A stretch of DNA of 64,000 nucleotides, taken from Mactra quadrangularis (taxonomy: Eukaryota > Mollusca > Bivalvia > Venerida > Mactridae). Position numbers and translations under genes: made by a program. Below, piece by piece: positions 23,148 through 35,862 of the stretch. Location: positions 38,837,917-38,901,916 of the forward strand of contig CM046298.1 of the NCBI GenBank assembly GCA_025267735.1. Reading direction: 5' to 3'. The notes under the pieces were generated by a model. That model saw nothing but the letters and a program-made list of their open reading frames with translations, searched no databases and was not told where the DNA came from. Within the stretch, counting starts at the first letter, position 1; each line of letters starts with the position of its first letter.

Positions 23148-23732
23148 ATGGGCATACAGGAATTAGTGGTAGTTGTTATAACTCTTTGCTCAATACATAA
23201 AACTATTGCTGAAAATATTCAAGGCGAATCGGTGGTGGTCAAAAGAACACCAGGATGGGGCAAACGGAGCATAGTGCCAAGAAATGGCTTTTTTGATTTT
23301 GACTTATCGAGATACCAATTAAACGGTGCCAACGACGATGCTTTGAGTCTAGAACTAGATAAACGTCGCCCTGGCTGGGGAAAACGTAGTTTTACTGACG
23401 ATTTTGAATTAGACAAAAGAAAACCAGGGTGGGGTAAGCGATCATATGGAATTGCTCTTAACGATTTGGAGGGAACCGAGAAACGAACACCAGGTTGGGG
23501 TAAACGATCACTTGAATCTGATTTACAAGAAGAACTTACAGACGATGACGAAAGAATAAAAAGAAGACCCGGATGGGGAAAAAGAAGTGAAATTCAAGAA
23601 TATGACGTCAGCAAACGCCGTCCGGGTTGGGGTAAAAGAACGCCGGGATGGGGCAAAAGATCGTCGATCGGACCAGATAATTGTCATCGCCTTATTAATG
23701 ACATTCGAATTTTAAGAGCAAAATTAGACCTG
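23148..23732 (+). CDS. APGWa: APGWamide-type neuropeptide precursor, exon 1 (signal peptide and all seven peptides)
   Basis: This exon encodes residues 1-195 of a secreted prohormone. Residues 1 to about 21 form a signal peptide: a hydrophobic run at 6-14, with likely cleavage after ALA21 in the KTIA|EN context. Seven tetrapeptides follow, each ending PGW-Gly-Lys-Arg, so the Gly is an amide donor and the dibasic pair a convertase site: TPGW 34-37, RPGW 74-77, KPGW 92-95, TPGW 114-117, RPGW 140-143, RPGW 158-161, TPGW 165-168. The spacers are acidic, typical of neuropeptide precursors. The last two peptides are separated only by one Gly-Lys-Arg. Cys179 begins a helical C-terminal domain that continues in exon 2. 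The start is secure because an in-frame TAA lies at 23142-23144, two codons upstream. The exon ends on a codon boundary at a GTAAGT donor (23733-23738). Known biology: APGWamide-family peptides act in molluscan reproduction and muscle control; mussel precursors carry R/K/T variants. Confidence 0.95.
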
Positions 23733-23797
23733 GTAAGTTGCCCATGCTTTTTATATTATTGTTATTTTTATATTGAATATTGTGTTTAATGATAAAA

Positions 23798-24081
23798 AAC
23801 CCGGGTCGATAGCGCAATTGGTAGCGCGCCGGGATTTGGATACTCGTACCCGATGGGGTGCAGGTTCGAATCCCACCCGGGGACGTTATACCCTTCCATG
23901 AAAATTTGACAATAATGTCGATTTTCCTCCATTGATTAGATAATATGGAGAAATTTCCGGCCTTGTGGAAGGGTAGGTGAGTACTGGTTATAGACAGTGG
24001 TCCAGGAAAACTAGGTTAGGTGCGCTGGACGCCGTAAAATGACCTAAAATTGACACGGCGTTAACTGCAATAAAATAAATA
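23798..24081 (+). mobile_element. SINE family A, full copy just inside the neuropeptide intron
   Basis: The tRNA-like head (TAGCGCAATTGGTAGCGCG, GGTTCGAATCC), body and tail (GACACGGCGTTAA) are intact. Flanks AATGATAAAA at 23788-23797 and 24082-24091 are identical. The insertion is only 65 bp from the exon 1 donor. Confidence 0.9.
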
Positions 24082-24091
24082 AATGATAAAA

Positions 24092-25885
24092 TCTTAAGTT
24101 ATGAAATAACAAAAATTTTCTCAAATGTCTTAGGTCTGTGCAAACCTATAAATTTTGTGTTTGTTTTAATCATCTTGAATTCTGCAAAATATATAAAAGA
24201 AAGTAGAAAATATATTTATTAATGTTTATAGTTAGCATTGTTTCTTTTATTATTAAACGCAAGTTGCACGAAGATAAATCAGAAAATACAATGTATGTGT
24301 AAAATCTAATATAATATTTATATTTTCTACAAGAACTTCTAAAATTACTCGTATTAAATCATACCGGACTATAAGGTTTCAATTAAATCCTGGTGCAGTG
24401 TCAAATTAGATTGTTATTGCTTTTACTCTGTTAACTTTTGACTTTTCTGTAAGTATTAAAGGCACTCATTCACAGATTTAAACTTAAATATCAGCTTTTT
24501 TGAAACCATCAAAATTGTATGGAAATAATTTTCGAATCAGGAAATTAATGCTTCGATAATGACATTTTAGTGCAAATTGACAAACAACTACAAATGATAG
24601 TGTTACTAGTAGTAAAAATCTACCCGTATGTCACGGTATAGACTCTTTTGGTACATTTTTGTGTCTTTTATTGTATATTTCTTGCAACCTATTGGTCAGT
24701 TTGTCTTAAAATATTAAGAATTATTTTTTTTAAATAATTACAGAAACACAGGTATTTAAAAAAATCTCAACCAAATATGTGAACTAGTACCTTTAAAGTG
24801 AAAGACTATGTCTTGTTGAATATTCTGAATGTTCTGTACACAAATGGCAACCAGTCACGTAACAGTAAGCAGAAAACGAATTCCAAATATAAACTATTGT
24901 CAAAGATTTTTCCCCAGAATATAACAATTATTTTATTTCTCACAGTTAATAGATCGGAAAAACATGTGATTGAATGAATGATATTTTTAAAAAATAAAAC
25001 GGTTTTTCATTGTGGAGTTATTGGAAAACAATTCCATTACACGCGGTGCTTAATAATATGAATGAAATTAATGTTTGTTACACAATCTAGCTTTTAAATA
25101 CATGTTTAAATGTCATCTACATTTACGTATAATACGATATAATCGTTTAATGATGGTCTCCCATAAAAACCAAAACAAATTAACCAACAAAGATCTGATT
25201 TTATCTAAACGCTTTCTTCATTCGAATGTAACATATTTGTAGTTATTGTCTATTAATAAAAGTTTATTCAATGCATTTTTAATGAAACACTATGACATTA
25301 GATATTGTTTGTTTGTTTAAATGGTCATTATTTAAGTTTTCATATTTCGCTATTGGCTTATTATATATAATACAATACGATACAAATATGTTTATTCCAG
25401 CAGTTAAGCACATATGTGCTTTTTTGCCCTCAGTTGGCAGCAACAAAACATACATACATACATGATGGTTTGATGTAATAAGATGTCTTGTCATTTTTAT
25501 TGTATCAGATTGCAGTATTCGCTGCAATTGTAACATCAAGTACTTCTTTCTCAATGTTTAAAAAATGTTAGCTGCTGACGATATGTTTAATAAACACCTG
25601 TTATGATAATTGTCTTAGGTTTTAGATCAGCCTAGGGATTCTATGTTCAAATATTTTCTTTTACCAAAGCCTTGCATCTAATTGCATCATGTAGTGTGCC
25701 TGTAATTCATTGATTCAACTTAGTACGTAAAATGAACCATAACGCAATAAATTACGAAGACGCAAGTTCAAAAATTTCAAAATTTAGAATTTCATGATTT
25801 GTAATGCTTGTACAACAGAAAAATATATTTTCACAGGCTCCAGGAATCCTTTATGCTTTGCTGTCGCATAAAGTTGTGGTCTTCT
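24092..25885. other. Intronic AT-rich DNA, nothing recognised
   Basis: Low-complexity A/T runs and small ORFs without features. Confidence 0.5.
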
Positions 25886-25905
25886 ATGATTTTTCACCTA
25901 TATGA

Positions 25906-26203
25906 TATTGTTTGTTTGCTTGTTTGGTTAGTTTTACGTCGTATAGGTCATATAATGGCGGTCAGTCAACCTACTCACTCCTCCTGGAAAAGCTAAATCT
26001 CTGGATTTAGCTGTTAACCAACTACTAAGCGTATACTTTCGTCAGTGACTCGCTACTGCCCTTCATAATTAAAAATCATTGGTAGGATAAATAATGGCCG
26101 TAGAAATAATTTCATGAAAGTATGCCCCGCCCGGGAATCGAACCCACGACACCTCGATCAGTAGACTTGCTTGCTACCAAGTAAGCTAGCCGGGTGGGTT
26201 TCG
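25906..26203 (-). mobile_element. SINE family B copy
   Basis: On the - strand the head reads like a tRNA with box B GGTTCGATTCC. The body has the self-complementary stretch AAATCTCTGGATTTAGCTG and a tail with GACGTAAAAC. CCTATATGA flanks it at 25897-25905 and 26204-26212. ATGATTTTTCACCT (25886-25899) is inverted at 26231-26244, so it may sit inside an older small element. Confidence 0.8.
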
Positions 26204-26909
26204 CCTATATGAATAACAAATTACTGATGGAGGTGAAAAATCATGATAACTTTAGATTCAATGCTACGCAGTAAAAACAAAAATAACGCAAGTAAGATAG
26301 AAAATTAGAATTTTATACAATGTCTGAGGAATAAAACAAATGTTCTACTTAGTTTGTCAGACCACATTAGTTGTTTGCTCACTAAATGATTTTCAGTAAC
26401 AACGTGGTTGTCCCATGGTGCATTACGCTGCTCTTTCGACAAGTTTCAATCATGTTACGACAGCTTGTCGTCTTGCTTGCTTTCCTTTGAGACTTTTATC
26501 TATATACCTTTAGAAGCATTTAGTCGGTATTAAGCACATACCTTTCTCAATGGCTGACAAAATGTTAACTTTATACAGTTGTAGGCGAGAGAACAGTCGT
26601 TGAGCGTATTTCATATTGATAATAAAAACAGTTAGATACGTAAAGAAAAGTAGACTAAGTTTCCTGTAAAACATATAAAACTGGAAACTGATACCATACT
26701 GTAAGATATTTTCTTACAAAAAAATAAAACATTGTTTAATTTTTTCAGAGGCATATCATATATGGTATCATAATATGCAATTAATTTTTATCGTATAAAT
26801 TCATAAATTTGCCATACACCATCAGGTGTCATTCCTTGGGGAAAATGCGGAAAGTCAAATCTTTCAGTGACTGCAATAGATGGTGTTTACTTTAAAGGGC
26901 AGTTTATTT

Positions 26910-27300
26910 TTGTCCATACATAACGGTAGACTAAGCGTTAAACTCTTCGGTTGATATCCTTAAACTGTCTTGCTGTCTGTAAATGAAATTTACTTTTATA
27001 AGGTACATTACCACTCCTGTTATGGTAAATCATTTGACTTATTTTTTTATACTTATATTATTTTATTTTCAAATTGACGTAACGCACGCTAATGACGGAC
27101 AACGTTATATCATTTGGACGTGAGCGCTCAAAAAACTTGCTAAACATGATTATACGTAGGTGGCATTTCTCCCCAAGGCAAACATATGCTGGATTTCCTT
27201 GTATGCTGTAAATAATGAACGAGTTCTCGTATAAATGATGCTTGCTGACAGTTTATGCTTCCTCCTGCTTTTCCAACGTCCGCCGATATTTTATACCGTA
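26910..27300. repeat. Dispersed repeat, copy within the neuropeptide intron
   Basis: A diverged direct copy of 22165-22545, 3.2 kb into the intron. A short third match (ctattttattttcaaattgtcgtaac) occurs near 34268. The two main copies flank exon 1. Confidence 0.7.
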
Positions 27301-29024
27301 CCAAAGTAAGTGAGTCTTAGCATAGACACAATAGTGCGTGCGATGTTATTTCGGTTGCAGGTAATAAACTATTGTTGATAATAAATATTCACATTTGCCA
27401 TTTTACGAGGGTGTCCATTTTGACTAGTGTGACAGCATATTGAAATGAAACAAAATTCGTCTTTAAATTAAATGCCGAAGGGAAATGATATACCCGCATG
27501 GAAAATATACATTCCCCAAGAGTTTATGATTATCTTTATTAGTATTGTTGTTGTAATTTATATTATCGTTATTATTGTGATTATTTGTCTTTATTCAATG
27601 TCAGTTTATACCCATTATACTATCAAGTAATCTTTAAGAATTGTATTTATAGAGAATAATATAAATTTATGTTATAACATTCCATGACTCAGATATAGCA
27701 TAAATATATATGACAAAACCACATGGCAATAAAAAGTATAAAGCATATCGAATTAAACATTTTTAAACATTTATTTTGTATAAGAAAACAAAGTAATAAA
27801 TTTTCATAGCGTAAGTTTATGCATTTTTTTAATTAGAAAGACCATGGCATAAAATTATATATTAACTTTATATTAAAAAACATGACACTACTAGTGTAGA
27901 AAGGTTAATTATAAGTGTTGTATTAAGTTGATGATTCTTTAGTGTCAAAATCCTGAATATGAGATATCTCGTCACAGATTTATATGAGCACGCGTAGCTA
28001 AGGCTTTGCTTGTTAGAATGACACCATTTTATTTTGCATACGCCGAATAATAAGGTCGTAGGTTGATTTCAAACACCATGCCCAAAACCAGATTTAGTCG
28101 ATGCAAAAGTTGTAAGAATTAAATACAATTAAATACACTATAGGCGGCAAAATGATCAATACAGTATTTATGGTAACTATATTCAAGTGAACATGTATGT
28201 TTTTTTGAAAAGTGTCATTTTGTATTGAAGTCATCTCTGCCATCACCAGACTTCACGTTGCCAAGTATAGGTATAAATCACACCTCACACTCGATACCAA
28301 ACCTGATTTATCGTATAATATCGGAGGAGTAATATTTCGGAGAGAACACGTCATACGACTTAATGCTAGAAATTCGAATAAATAATCGCCTCTTATTTAT
28401 CAGTTCTCGTTTACACTTCAATTTGGAGTAGGCGAACTTCCAAAATCCAAAAACTTTTTTTAAGAATACTATTAAAATAGAAAAAAGACTCTTTATGACA
28501 TACATTTAAATATCAGAAAGTTATATGGGCACCTAAATGCTTTCAACTATAGTTACTAGCATCGTTTGATAAACCCAGCGGACCCATTACATCTGCGACG
28601 ATAACTAGGGGTTTAAATATCTCAATCCCACGAGCGCCATATGAAGTCTAACTTTTATACATTCATGTCATAAAAATGGATTTCAAGGCGTAAAATTCCA
28701 TATTACGACTTAATTATTTTAATTTAAATACAAAATTTTCTTACTGTGTTAGCATTTCGTCTGTCAACATAACGATGAGGTGTTCTTGTAATAAGTCATT
28801 ACTATTCTTGATTTTTAGGGTATGAATTCCAAATAGAGACAACAGTAATTTATACACCATGTACATCGACTTTACTACACGCACATACATTAAAAATGTC
28901 GCATAATTTATGAAAGACCACTTATAGCATTCGTATAATCAAATAATAAAATATATAAGTGTAAAAGCTGTTTTCATGCGTTTAATGTAGACAATATTTT
29001 TGGCATGCTTTGAATTAAAAACAA
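27301..29024. other. Intronic AT-rich DNA with one weak dispersed repeat
   Basis: A segment near 27995-28060 (tagctaaggctttgc, tagaatgacacca) resembles 52980-53010 (tagctaagactttgc, tagaatgacacca). No gene was seen. Confidence 0.4.
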
Positions 29025-29216
29025 ACCCGGGTCGGTGGCGCAGTTGGTACCGCGACAAAAATGTCAATTTTCCTCCATTAATAAGATATATGGAGAAGTT
29101 TCCGGCCTTGTGGAAAGGTAGGTGAGTACTGGCTATAGACAAGGGTCCAGGAAAGCTAGGTTAGGTGCGCTGGACGCCGAAAATGACCTAAATTGTGTTG
29201 ACACGGCGTTAAACAA
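29025..29216 (+). mobile_element. SINE family A with internal deletion
   Basis: The head begins CCCGGGTCGGTGGCGCAGTTGG but jumps from there to the body at GACAAAAATGTC, losing box B. The tail is complete (GACACGGCGTTAAAC). Confidence 0.8.
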
Positions 29217-29769
29217 AAACAATAGTTAGAAACAACTGACATGGAATTGTATTGAGAATATTTCCTTACCAAAACTAATGTCAAAAGTAAACAGAAACAG
29301 AAGCTCTGCAAATGTTTCTTTTGACATTTTCTTAAAACATCATTAGCGCCTTCCATTGTGATCACCTATTACGGACGTTTTAAATGTGTCATCTCAGTGA
29401 AACAATTCGCTTGCATGAACTCTTAGAGCATGTATCAGACAGGTATTTGTTATTGAAGTTATTTTTACATAAATAATACAGGAATTATCTGATTGTTGAT
29501 TGAGTATCGTTGAAAAACTGTGTTGCTCAAAATTTGGCTCATAAACAAAGTGGCAACTTTTTACCTTAGTTAAAGTATTGTATTGCATATTAATAAGGCT
29601 GAAATCGGAATATTTTTCTGAAAGAGTTACATGTTATATCACTATCAAAGGTCATTGAAATGACAAATAAGTAACCGCTGATGTAACATTGAATCCATTG
29701 CATAAAAGTATTAAACAGAACACCAATTCCATAAACGCATAAAGAACATTGAAGTCAGACACATGGGTT

Positions 29770-29844
29770 TCACAAATCAAGATATTTCCGCATGGTGTCA
29801 TTTGTTCAACAAATGACACCATGCGGAAATATCTTGATTTGTGA
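29770..29844. repeat. Perfect 37-bp inverted repeat with a 1-nt loop
   Basis: Arms 29770-29806 and 29808-29844 are exactly complementary around C29807; each position was checked by hand. The centre reads CATTTGTT-C-AACAAATG. No similar sequence was seen elsewhere in the window. Confidence 0.95.
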
Positions 29845-30208
29845 TCTGGGATGGTGCTTTTGTAGACAGTTCAATCTAATATCACCTCTCATCAAATGTA
29901 TTTGTTGAGTCTCGAGACATGCGTTTCCATCATGTTAAGAAAATAATCTCTTACTAGCAATGCACAGCTGTAACATCAAATACCGTACATATGGTAAGAA
30001 ATGTGCGAGGCTTCTTATGAGGGCATTATAGGCTCTGCATAATGGTCTCATCGAAACCTTTTATTTGACATTCATTAGCCTCTCGAAATCACTCCTACAT
30101 GCATATTAAGCATGTCATGGGTCAAATGAAAATAAATATAACAAAATCTTCGCCAATTGTTGTAGTTTAGTGAGTTGCCTGTTGTATATAAATGTAATAC
30201 GAGTTGAT

Positions 30209-30512
30209 TGTTTGTTTGGTTGGTTGGTTTAACGCCGTAGTAACACATTGTTTATGTCATATAACGGCGGTCAGTCAACCTACTCACTCGTGCTGGAAAG
30301 GCTAAATCTCTGGATTTAGCTGTTAACCAACTACTAAGCGCATACTGTGACTGACAACTGCCCTACATAATTTAAATCATTGGTAGGTGGGAGAATAGCC
30401 GTAGAAATAATTTCATGACCAAGCTCCACGAAAGTATGCCCCGCCCGGGAATCGAACCCACGACCCCTCGATCAGTAGACTTGCGTAGTATCAACTGAGC
30501 TAGACGGGTGGC
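30209..30512 (-). mobile_element. SINE family B copy with 14-bp target-site duplication
   Basis: Full-length on the - strand, with GGTTCGATTCC box B and a tail near AACGCCGTAG. Flanks TAATACGAGTTGAT (30195-30208) and TAATACAAGTTGAT (30513-30526) differ at one base. Confidence 0.85.
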
Positions 30513-31380
30513 TAATACAAGTTGATAAACAATATGAAATCCGATTAAAATTTTTTTTTCAAATCATCTACATTTAATTGTATACATATATTTCTGCTGC
30601 ACTATTTTTGGGGTCGCATTAACTACTACATGTGTTTTGCTACTTAAGTACAAACAAAAACATCATTGACATATTTCATTGTGGGGTTATGTTATAACAA
30701 ATAAATAATGACTGAAGTATAAAAGACAAGGGCACTTTTACTGAAACTAGCATCTGCTTTTTTCGAACTGAATTTAATTAATTCTGTGATGGCCCATGTA
30801 AATGTATATAACAAATGTCTAAGTGACTTAACCTAGTTAGACAAAACCACTAAATCATTTCAAACAGCACTTCACAAATGTGAATAAAAATGATAGAACC
30901 GAGTGATCTGACTGATTTGCGTCAAACAGCTGAGTTGATATTCTTGATTAAAACACTTGCGTAAAGGTCGTAAGATTTTAATTCTGTAATGTCGCCATTT
31001 TTGCTACATTTTCAACTCGTGTTAAATCACGATTTTAACCTATAGCACTTGAAACATATTCAGTCGTTTCGTCTCTTCAAGAACGTATTTAGTATTTTTT
31101 ACCATGTCCATCCAAGTCACAAAAATGATCTTGTAGTTATTGAACTGGTTTTCTACACTGTAACGCCTAAATGCATTTCCGATCTAGTAGATTTGAAGTT
31201 TTGGTGAAACAAGTCATGCGCAGTTGAAATTTCAATTGCAGACTTATTCATAAAATACGAATATGTTTATGTAGATCGACATTCAAAATAGCACCTTCAA
31301 TTTACTCGATAACATAATTGACTAATAATTTCAAAGGTTCTTGTGAAGCTTTGGGTGACTCTATAAACTCTTGCAGTCTT

Positions 31381-31628
31381 ATAATTCTTTTAATTGGGTT
31401 TAACGCCGTGTCAACACAATTTAGGCCATTTTATGGCGTCCAGCGCACCTAACCTAGCTTTCCTGGACCCTTGTCTATAACCACTACTCACCTACCCTTC
31501 CACAAGGCCGGAAACTTTAAATTTTCATGGAAGGGTATAGCCTCCCTATGTGAGATTCGAACCCGTACCCCCTTCGGGGCACGAGATTTCAATTTCCGGC
31601 GCGCTACCAACTGTGCTACCGACCCGGG
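31381..31628 (-). mobile_element. SINE family A copy with 10-bp target-site duplication
   Basis: Reverse orientation with tRNA-like head, CCGGAAAC body and GACACGGCGTTAAAC tail. TTGCAGTCTT occurs at 31371-31380 and 31629-31638. Two short ORFs that overlap it are spurious. Confidence 0.85.
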
Positions 31629-31638
31629 TTGCAGTCTT

Positions 31639-33169
31639 GTAAAAGCGGGTTTTTTCATGATTGGGTAATATTTACGCAGACACGAAATGCAGTAAATATT
31701 AATAAGATCGAATATGATACGATAGCGTGCATAAAGTTCGATTTTAATGAGATTGTCCACATTTTAACTTGAATAATTAAATCAATGGAAGCGGTGCATG
31801 TTGTAAACAGAAAGGTAACCCCCATTAAGTAACTTTTAGAAGTAATATCACTACAAAATTAAATGTCACCATAAAATGAGCTCATTAAAACATTGAAATG
31901 CTGAAATATGCTTTCCTAGAAGTTAACAAGCTATTTATTTTTCCTACATAAATACTTATTACTTACATACGTATTTAGTGTCTGATCACTATTCTAACTT
32001 CTATTTAAGTAGTAAAAATAATTGAGAAGTTAATTCCCTTGGCGACATATGGAACGTTGATATATAGACTGTGTTAACAAATTTTGTAATATAAAGTTAA
32101 ATCTTTTTGAATCTTAATTAACCAGTCAATCCTATTCCTATACTTAACAACCCGTCAAGTTTGATTAATGATTTCTCCTTACTTATCCTGAAAGTTTGAT
32201 TAAAAATGATCATCATGGTGTCTAGTAATATCTGTCATGTTGTAAAATGTCGAATATTCCAGAACTACTCCCCCATTTCTAATTCTACATATAGAAGGTG
32301 AAGATATCACCTCTATACTATGACGCACAACGCGTCCCAGTATTCGGCGTTTGGTACGCAACAGAATATAGTATAGCGGATGAAGACAAAATCGTTGGAT
32401 ATTTTCGGGGTTTTTTGGACAAAATCATTGTTAAAATGTAAAATAAATGATCACTTTTAACTACAGAAATATAAATCCATAGATACAAAGTACTTTTAAA
32501 CCTCAAAAGGTACAGCTGCATAGTTAAACCGTGCACTCCACTTTCGATTTCAAATGTCTGTGTAAAAAATGACAGATGTAAACACGTTATGATGGAGGTT
32601 TAACAGACTATCGGTTAAAAAGTTTAAATTAATGAGTATAGTTAGTTGGATTGTTAAATTTTATTGAGTAGACACAAAATAAATACTCTTTTTGTTCAGT
32701 ATACTTGAAGGGGGATCATTAGAATGTAAAAATTGCCACGTGCTTTCGGGTAAATAAACAGTTTTACCCATGATGCTCGTCGTCTCCGTACAGCGGTCAG
32801 TTAGACCGTTTGTGTACAGAATGACCCATTTCCTGTTTAGAAGACTCGGCGTTATGAAGTTGATACTACGTGTCTATATCTGATTCATTTCCTTTAAAGT
32901 CACTTTGTAAGTCAGAACATTTATCTCGCCTCGAAGTTCAAGAATATATCTAGTTGGCTAAATGTTGCCGTGCAGTTCAAGTAAAAATGGGGTATCGTTT
33001 AGTTTAAACTATGGCATGCTGGCAGTTTTTACAATTGCCTCTCTCGTTTCTCCAAGATCATCATGCACCCCGATCTGAAATGACTGTTCGAATTGTATAT
33101 ATCTCAGAATATAACATACAATGATAATAAATGTTAGGACAAACTTACTATTGTTGTCGTTTTGTACAT
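31639..33169. other. Intronic stretch, nothing recognised
   Basis: No repeat boundary or coding exon was detected. Short ORFs lack features. Confidence 0.45.
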
Positions 33170-33990
33170 GTTGATATTTATAATCCCACCCACAACAACC
33201 GGTGACAGGTGAAAATTTTCCAAATATGTTTATACTCAGCCCACTATAGAAATGTGTTCTTCATATATTATTCATTAACAGAATCTTACTACTTTGACCA
33301 TTCCATATTTATACGATGGTATCACAACATCTGCGATCTAATGTCGCTATCCGCATTTAATGTGTATGAGCTAATTGTGTCCCGCTTCCAACTGTTCTTT
33401 CTGACTTTATATGTTTGATGTATATATATCTTAGATCAGTCATAAAATGCCTGTAGGTAACATCGGAATTGTTTGATAGCCGTATATATCTATTTCAACT
33501 TATCGTTCACTAAATACCATTTTAAAGTCAGAATCAAAGCGCCGATGCCTCGTTAATCAGGAAGAGAATCGCCAAAATATTGCATTTGTCACCTGAAGAA
33601 TGATTACATTTAACAATGCCCATAGCCGACAAGACTAAAATAGCTTGGGTGGAACTGGTTGTTTATCATTTTGGTCAATCAAAGATCACCAGAATTCCGA
33701 TTGCAAATGTTTGTTTATTCATTACGATAATCTTAGTTTTGAACCAATGATACTCGTGACAATAATTTACTACTAATATCATTAAGGATATACTACACCC
33801 TTGTCGATGATTGTGTTTGTATTTATAACCCCACCTACAACAATCAACGACAGGTGACAATTTTCCAAATATGTTCTGTTCAGCCCACAATAGAAGTGTC
33901 CACTTCATATATTATTCATTACTATCAACGTACCATTAATATCCGACCATTCCACACATATACTATGGTATCACAACATCTGCAAACAGT
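33170..33990. repeat. Direct duplication, ~175-bp segments about 640 bp apart
   Basis: 33170-33345 and 33815-33985 share long stretches, such as gacaggtgaaaattttccaa versus gacaggtgacaattttccaa, ttcatatattattcatta and atggtatcacaacatctgc. The intervening sequence has a weaker internal match. No coding content recognised. Confidence 0.8.
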
Positions 33991-35445
33991 CATTAACCCC
34001 ATAAAATGTCTTTAAGCCTTTGACACAATCCCAGATCCATCCTTATAACATGTGTATGTATTTGACAATTAGATTACTTGGACATTTCTGTTGACCACGT
34101 CGTAAAGGTTATTTTTGAAACAAACACTATTCAAATTAGCATCACTCTTGGTATGAATTGAATGATTATTGTTGATGTCGTCATGTTATACTGAATGGAT
34201 ATCAATCAATAAAGAACATGGACGCACATGTTTTAATAATGCATTTCTCTCTTCTTCATACTATGACTATTTTATTTTCAAATTGTCGTAACAATCCTTA
34301 TTTTACAGTACATTCAGTTACCCCACCCACTTGGTGGATTTTGCCCAATTTTATCAACTAATACACCCTTAACTAAAATGATATTCTATCCAAAGTTTTG
34401 GGAAACTTCTACTATCGCACGTAAACTTTTGTTTTAAAGTGCATATTATTAAGTTATACCATTTTGTAATTGATCATTTACTGGCTGATTTGATACCTAA
34501 TTCCTTGAAGTAAAAACCAAGGAATATGTCAAAATTTAATTTTGAAATCACTAAAGATTAGATATTCTTTTAGGTACGCCATTTTATACTATATTTCGAT
34601 ATTAGTCAGAGCAGAATAGAACTGAACAGACAATATGCTTCATTAACTCGCATCAATACCATGGGAAATACAAATGAACACACATTCGACAATTAAAGTA
34701 CATACATTTACGTAGACCACATTACATAGAAAGAATTATAAACAGTATACTCATTAACAAAAATACATAAAATACACATTTAACTATCGCTTGCATACAT
34801 GCATAGAACCTACTTTTAAGAGACTGTGAACTTCGAGACGATTTGTTTACATGCTGTTCATGTGTTTGTAGATTTTTGGTCACGTGGTATCTCCACCCCG
34901 ATCTTGACCGAGAACATTTTATCAACATAAACACATTAAAACAATTGAATCAAGGAAGGAGCGTACGTTCATCTGGTACTTGATGCATGATTTTACTGAT
35001 CTTACTAAACTTTTAAACGACACCTAATGAACAATTTACATACATTTTGTCTGTCATGAATAGACATCTAGTCCAAGACGCTTGAAATTCTTTAGGGACT
35101 ACTTTTTTCGCGTAGGAATCGAGTCGTGACAGAATACGTCCATCTTCTTTCTTAATGATGTATTAATTGGAATAGTTAGTGTCATTTATTTCGAATTCTT
35201 ATAATTTGAGAAATTACAACTCAATTCGAGTTATCTACTTTGTAGAAAAAAGAATTAATCTATTCAATTCCTAGTGTAATAATTTGAAATACTGACTGTG
35301 TTTTAAATTAGATGGTGGCCAGTGCGAATAGGTTCCAGAGAGGGACATTTTATAACATATACACAAATTCCAGTTTGATAGTTTTGCATTGTTTAAACAA
35401 CATTACAAAATGACTTTTTAACGCCGTATATAATATAGTCCAGGC
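33991..35445. other. Intronic stretch, nothing recognised
   Basis: Only a short match to the 22165/26910 repeat near 34268 was seen. Confidence 0.45.
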
Positions 35446-35862
35446 CCCAGTTTCATGAACAAACTTAAGTACGAACTCAATAACAAATTCAACTGTTTTT
35501 GGTCTATATATAGCATGTAAATGTACTTCGAATGGCTGTTATTACATGATCATAATAATGAAAATAGATATAATGTATCAATATAAAATATCATGGGTTT
35601 GATTATAAAATGAAAGCCACAAACTCAATTTTCACTTGAGACTGAACTCAACAGTTCATTAACAGACTTAGATCAATACAATTAAATTAAACCTTATCCA
35701 AGCATGTAATTTAGTTTTATTTCATATAATATAGCTTTAAAATCACTATAAGGGTTTCTAATGATACTATGTTTGTTGTAAGATTGACTAAATAAGTAAA
35801 AATAATGATGAAAACAAAAGATCGAGTTTGAGTACAAAGTTGAGTTTTTTCGTGAAACTGGG
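35446..35862. mobile_element. MITE with CCCAGTTTCA ends
   Basis: Inverted termini CCCAGTTTCATGAA and TTCGTGAAACTGGG, with further inverted matches inside (AGTACGAACTCAA and TTGAGTACAAAGTTG). About 417 bp, AT-rich, without a gene. Confidence 0.7.

Noticed and set aside
23733..23789. The last 18 codons of the 213-codon neuropeptide ORF
   Set aside because: They lie beyond a strong GTAAGT donor, are Tyr/Cys-rich and unlike the precursor, and a phase-matched exon was found downstream.
31471..31760. ORFs on both strands at 31.5-31.7 kb
   Set aside because: They translate the family A SINE and its flank; similar strings appear in other SINE copies.
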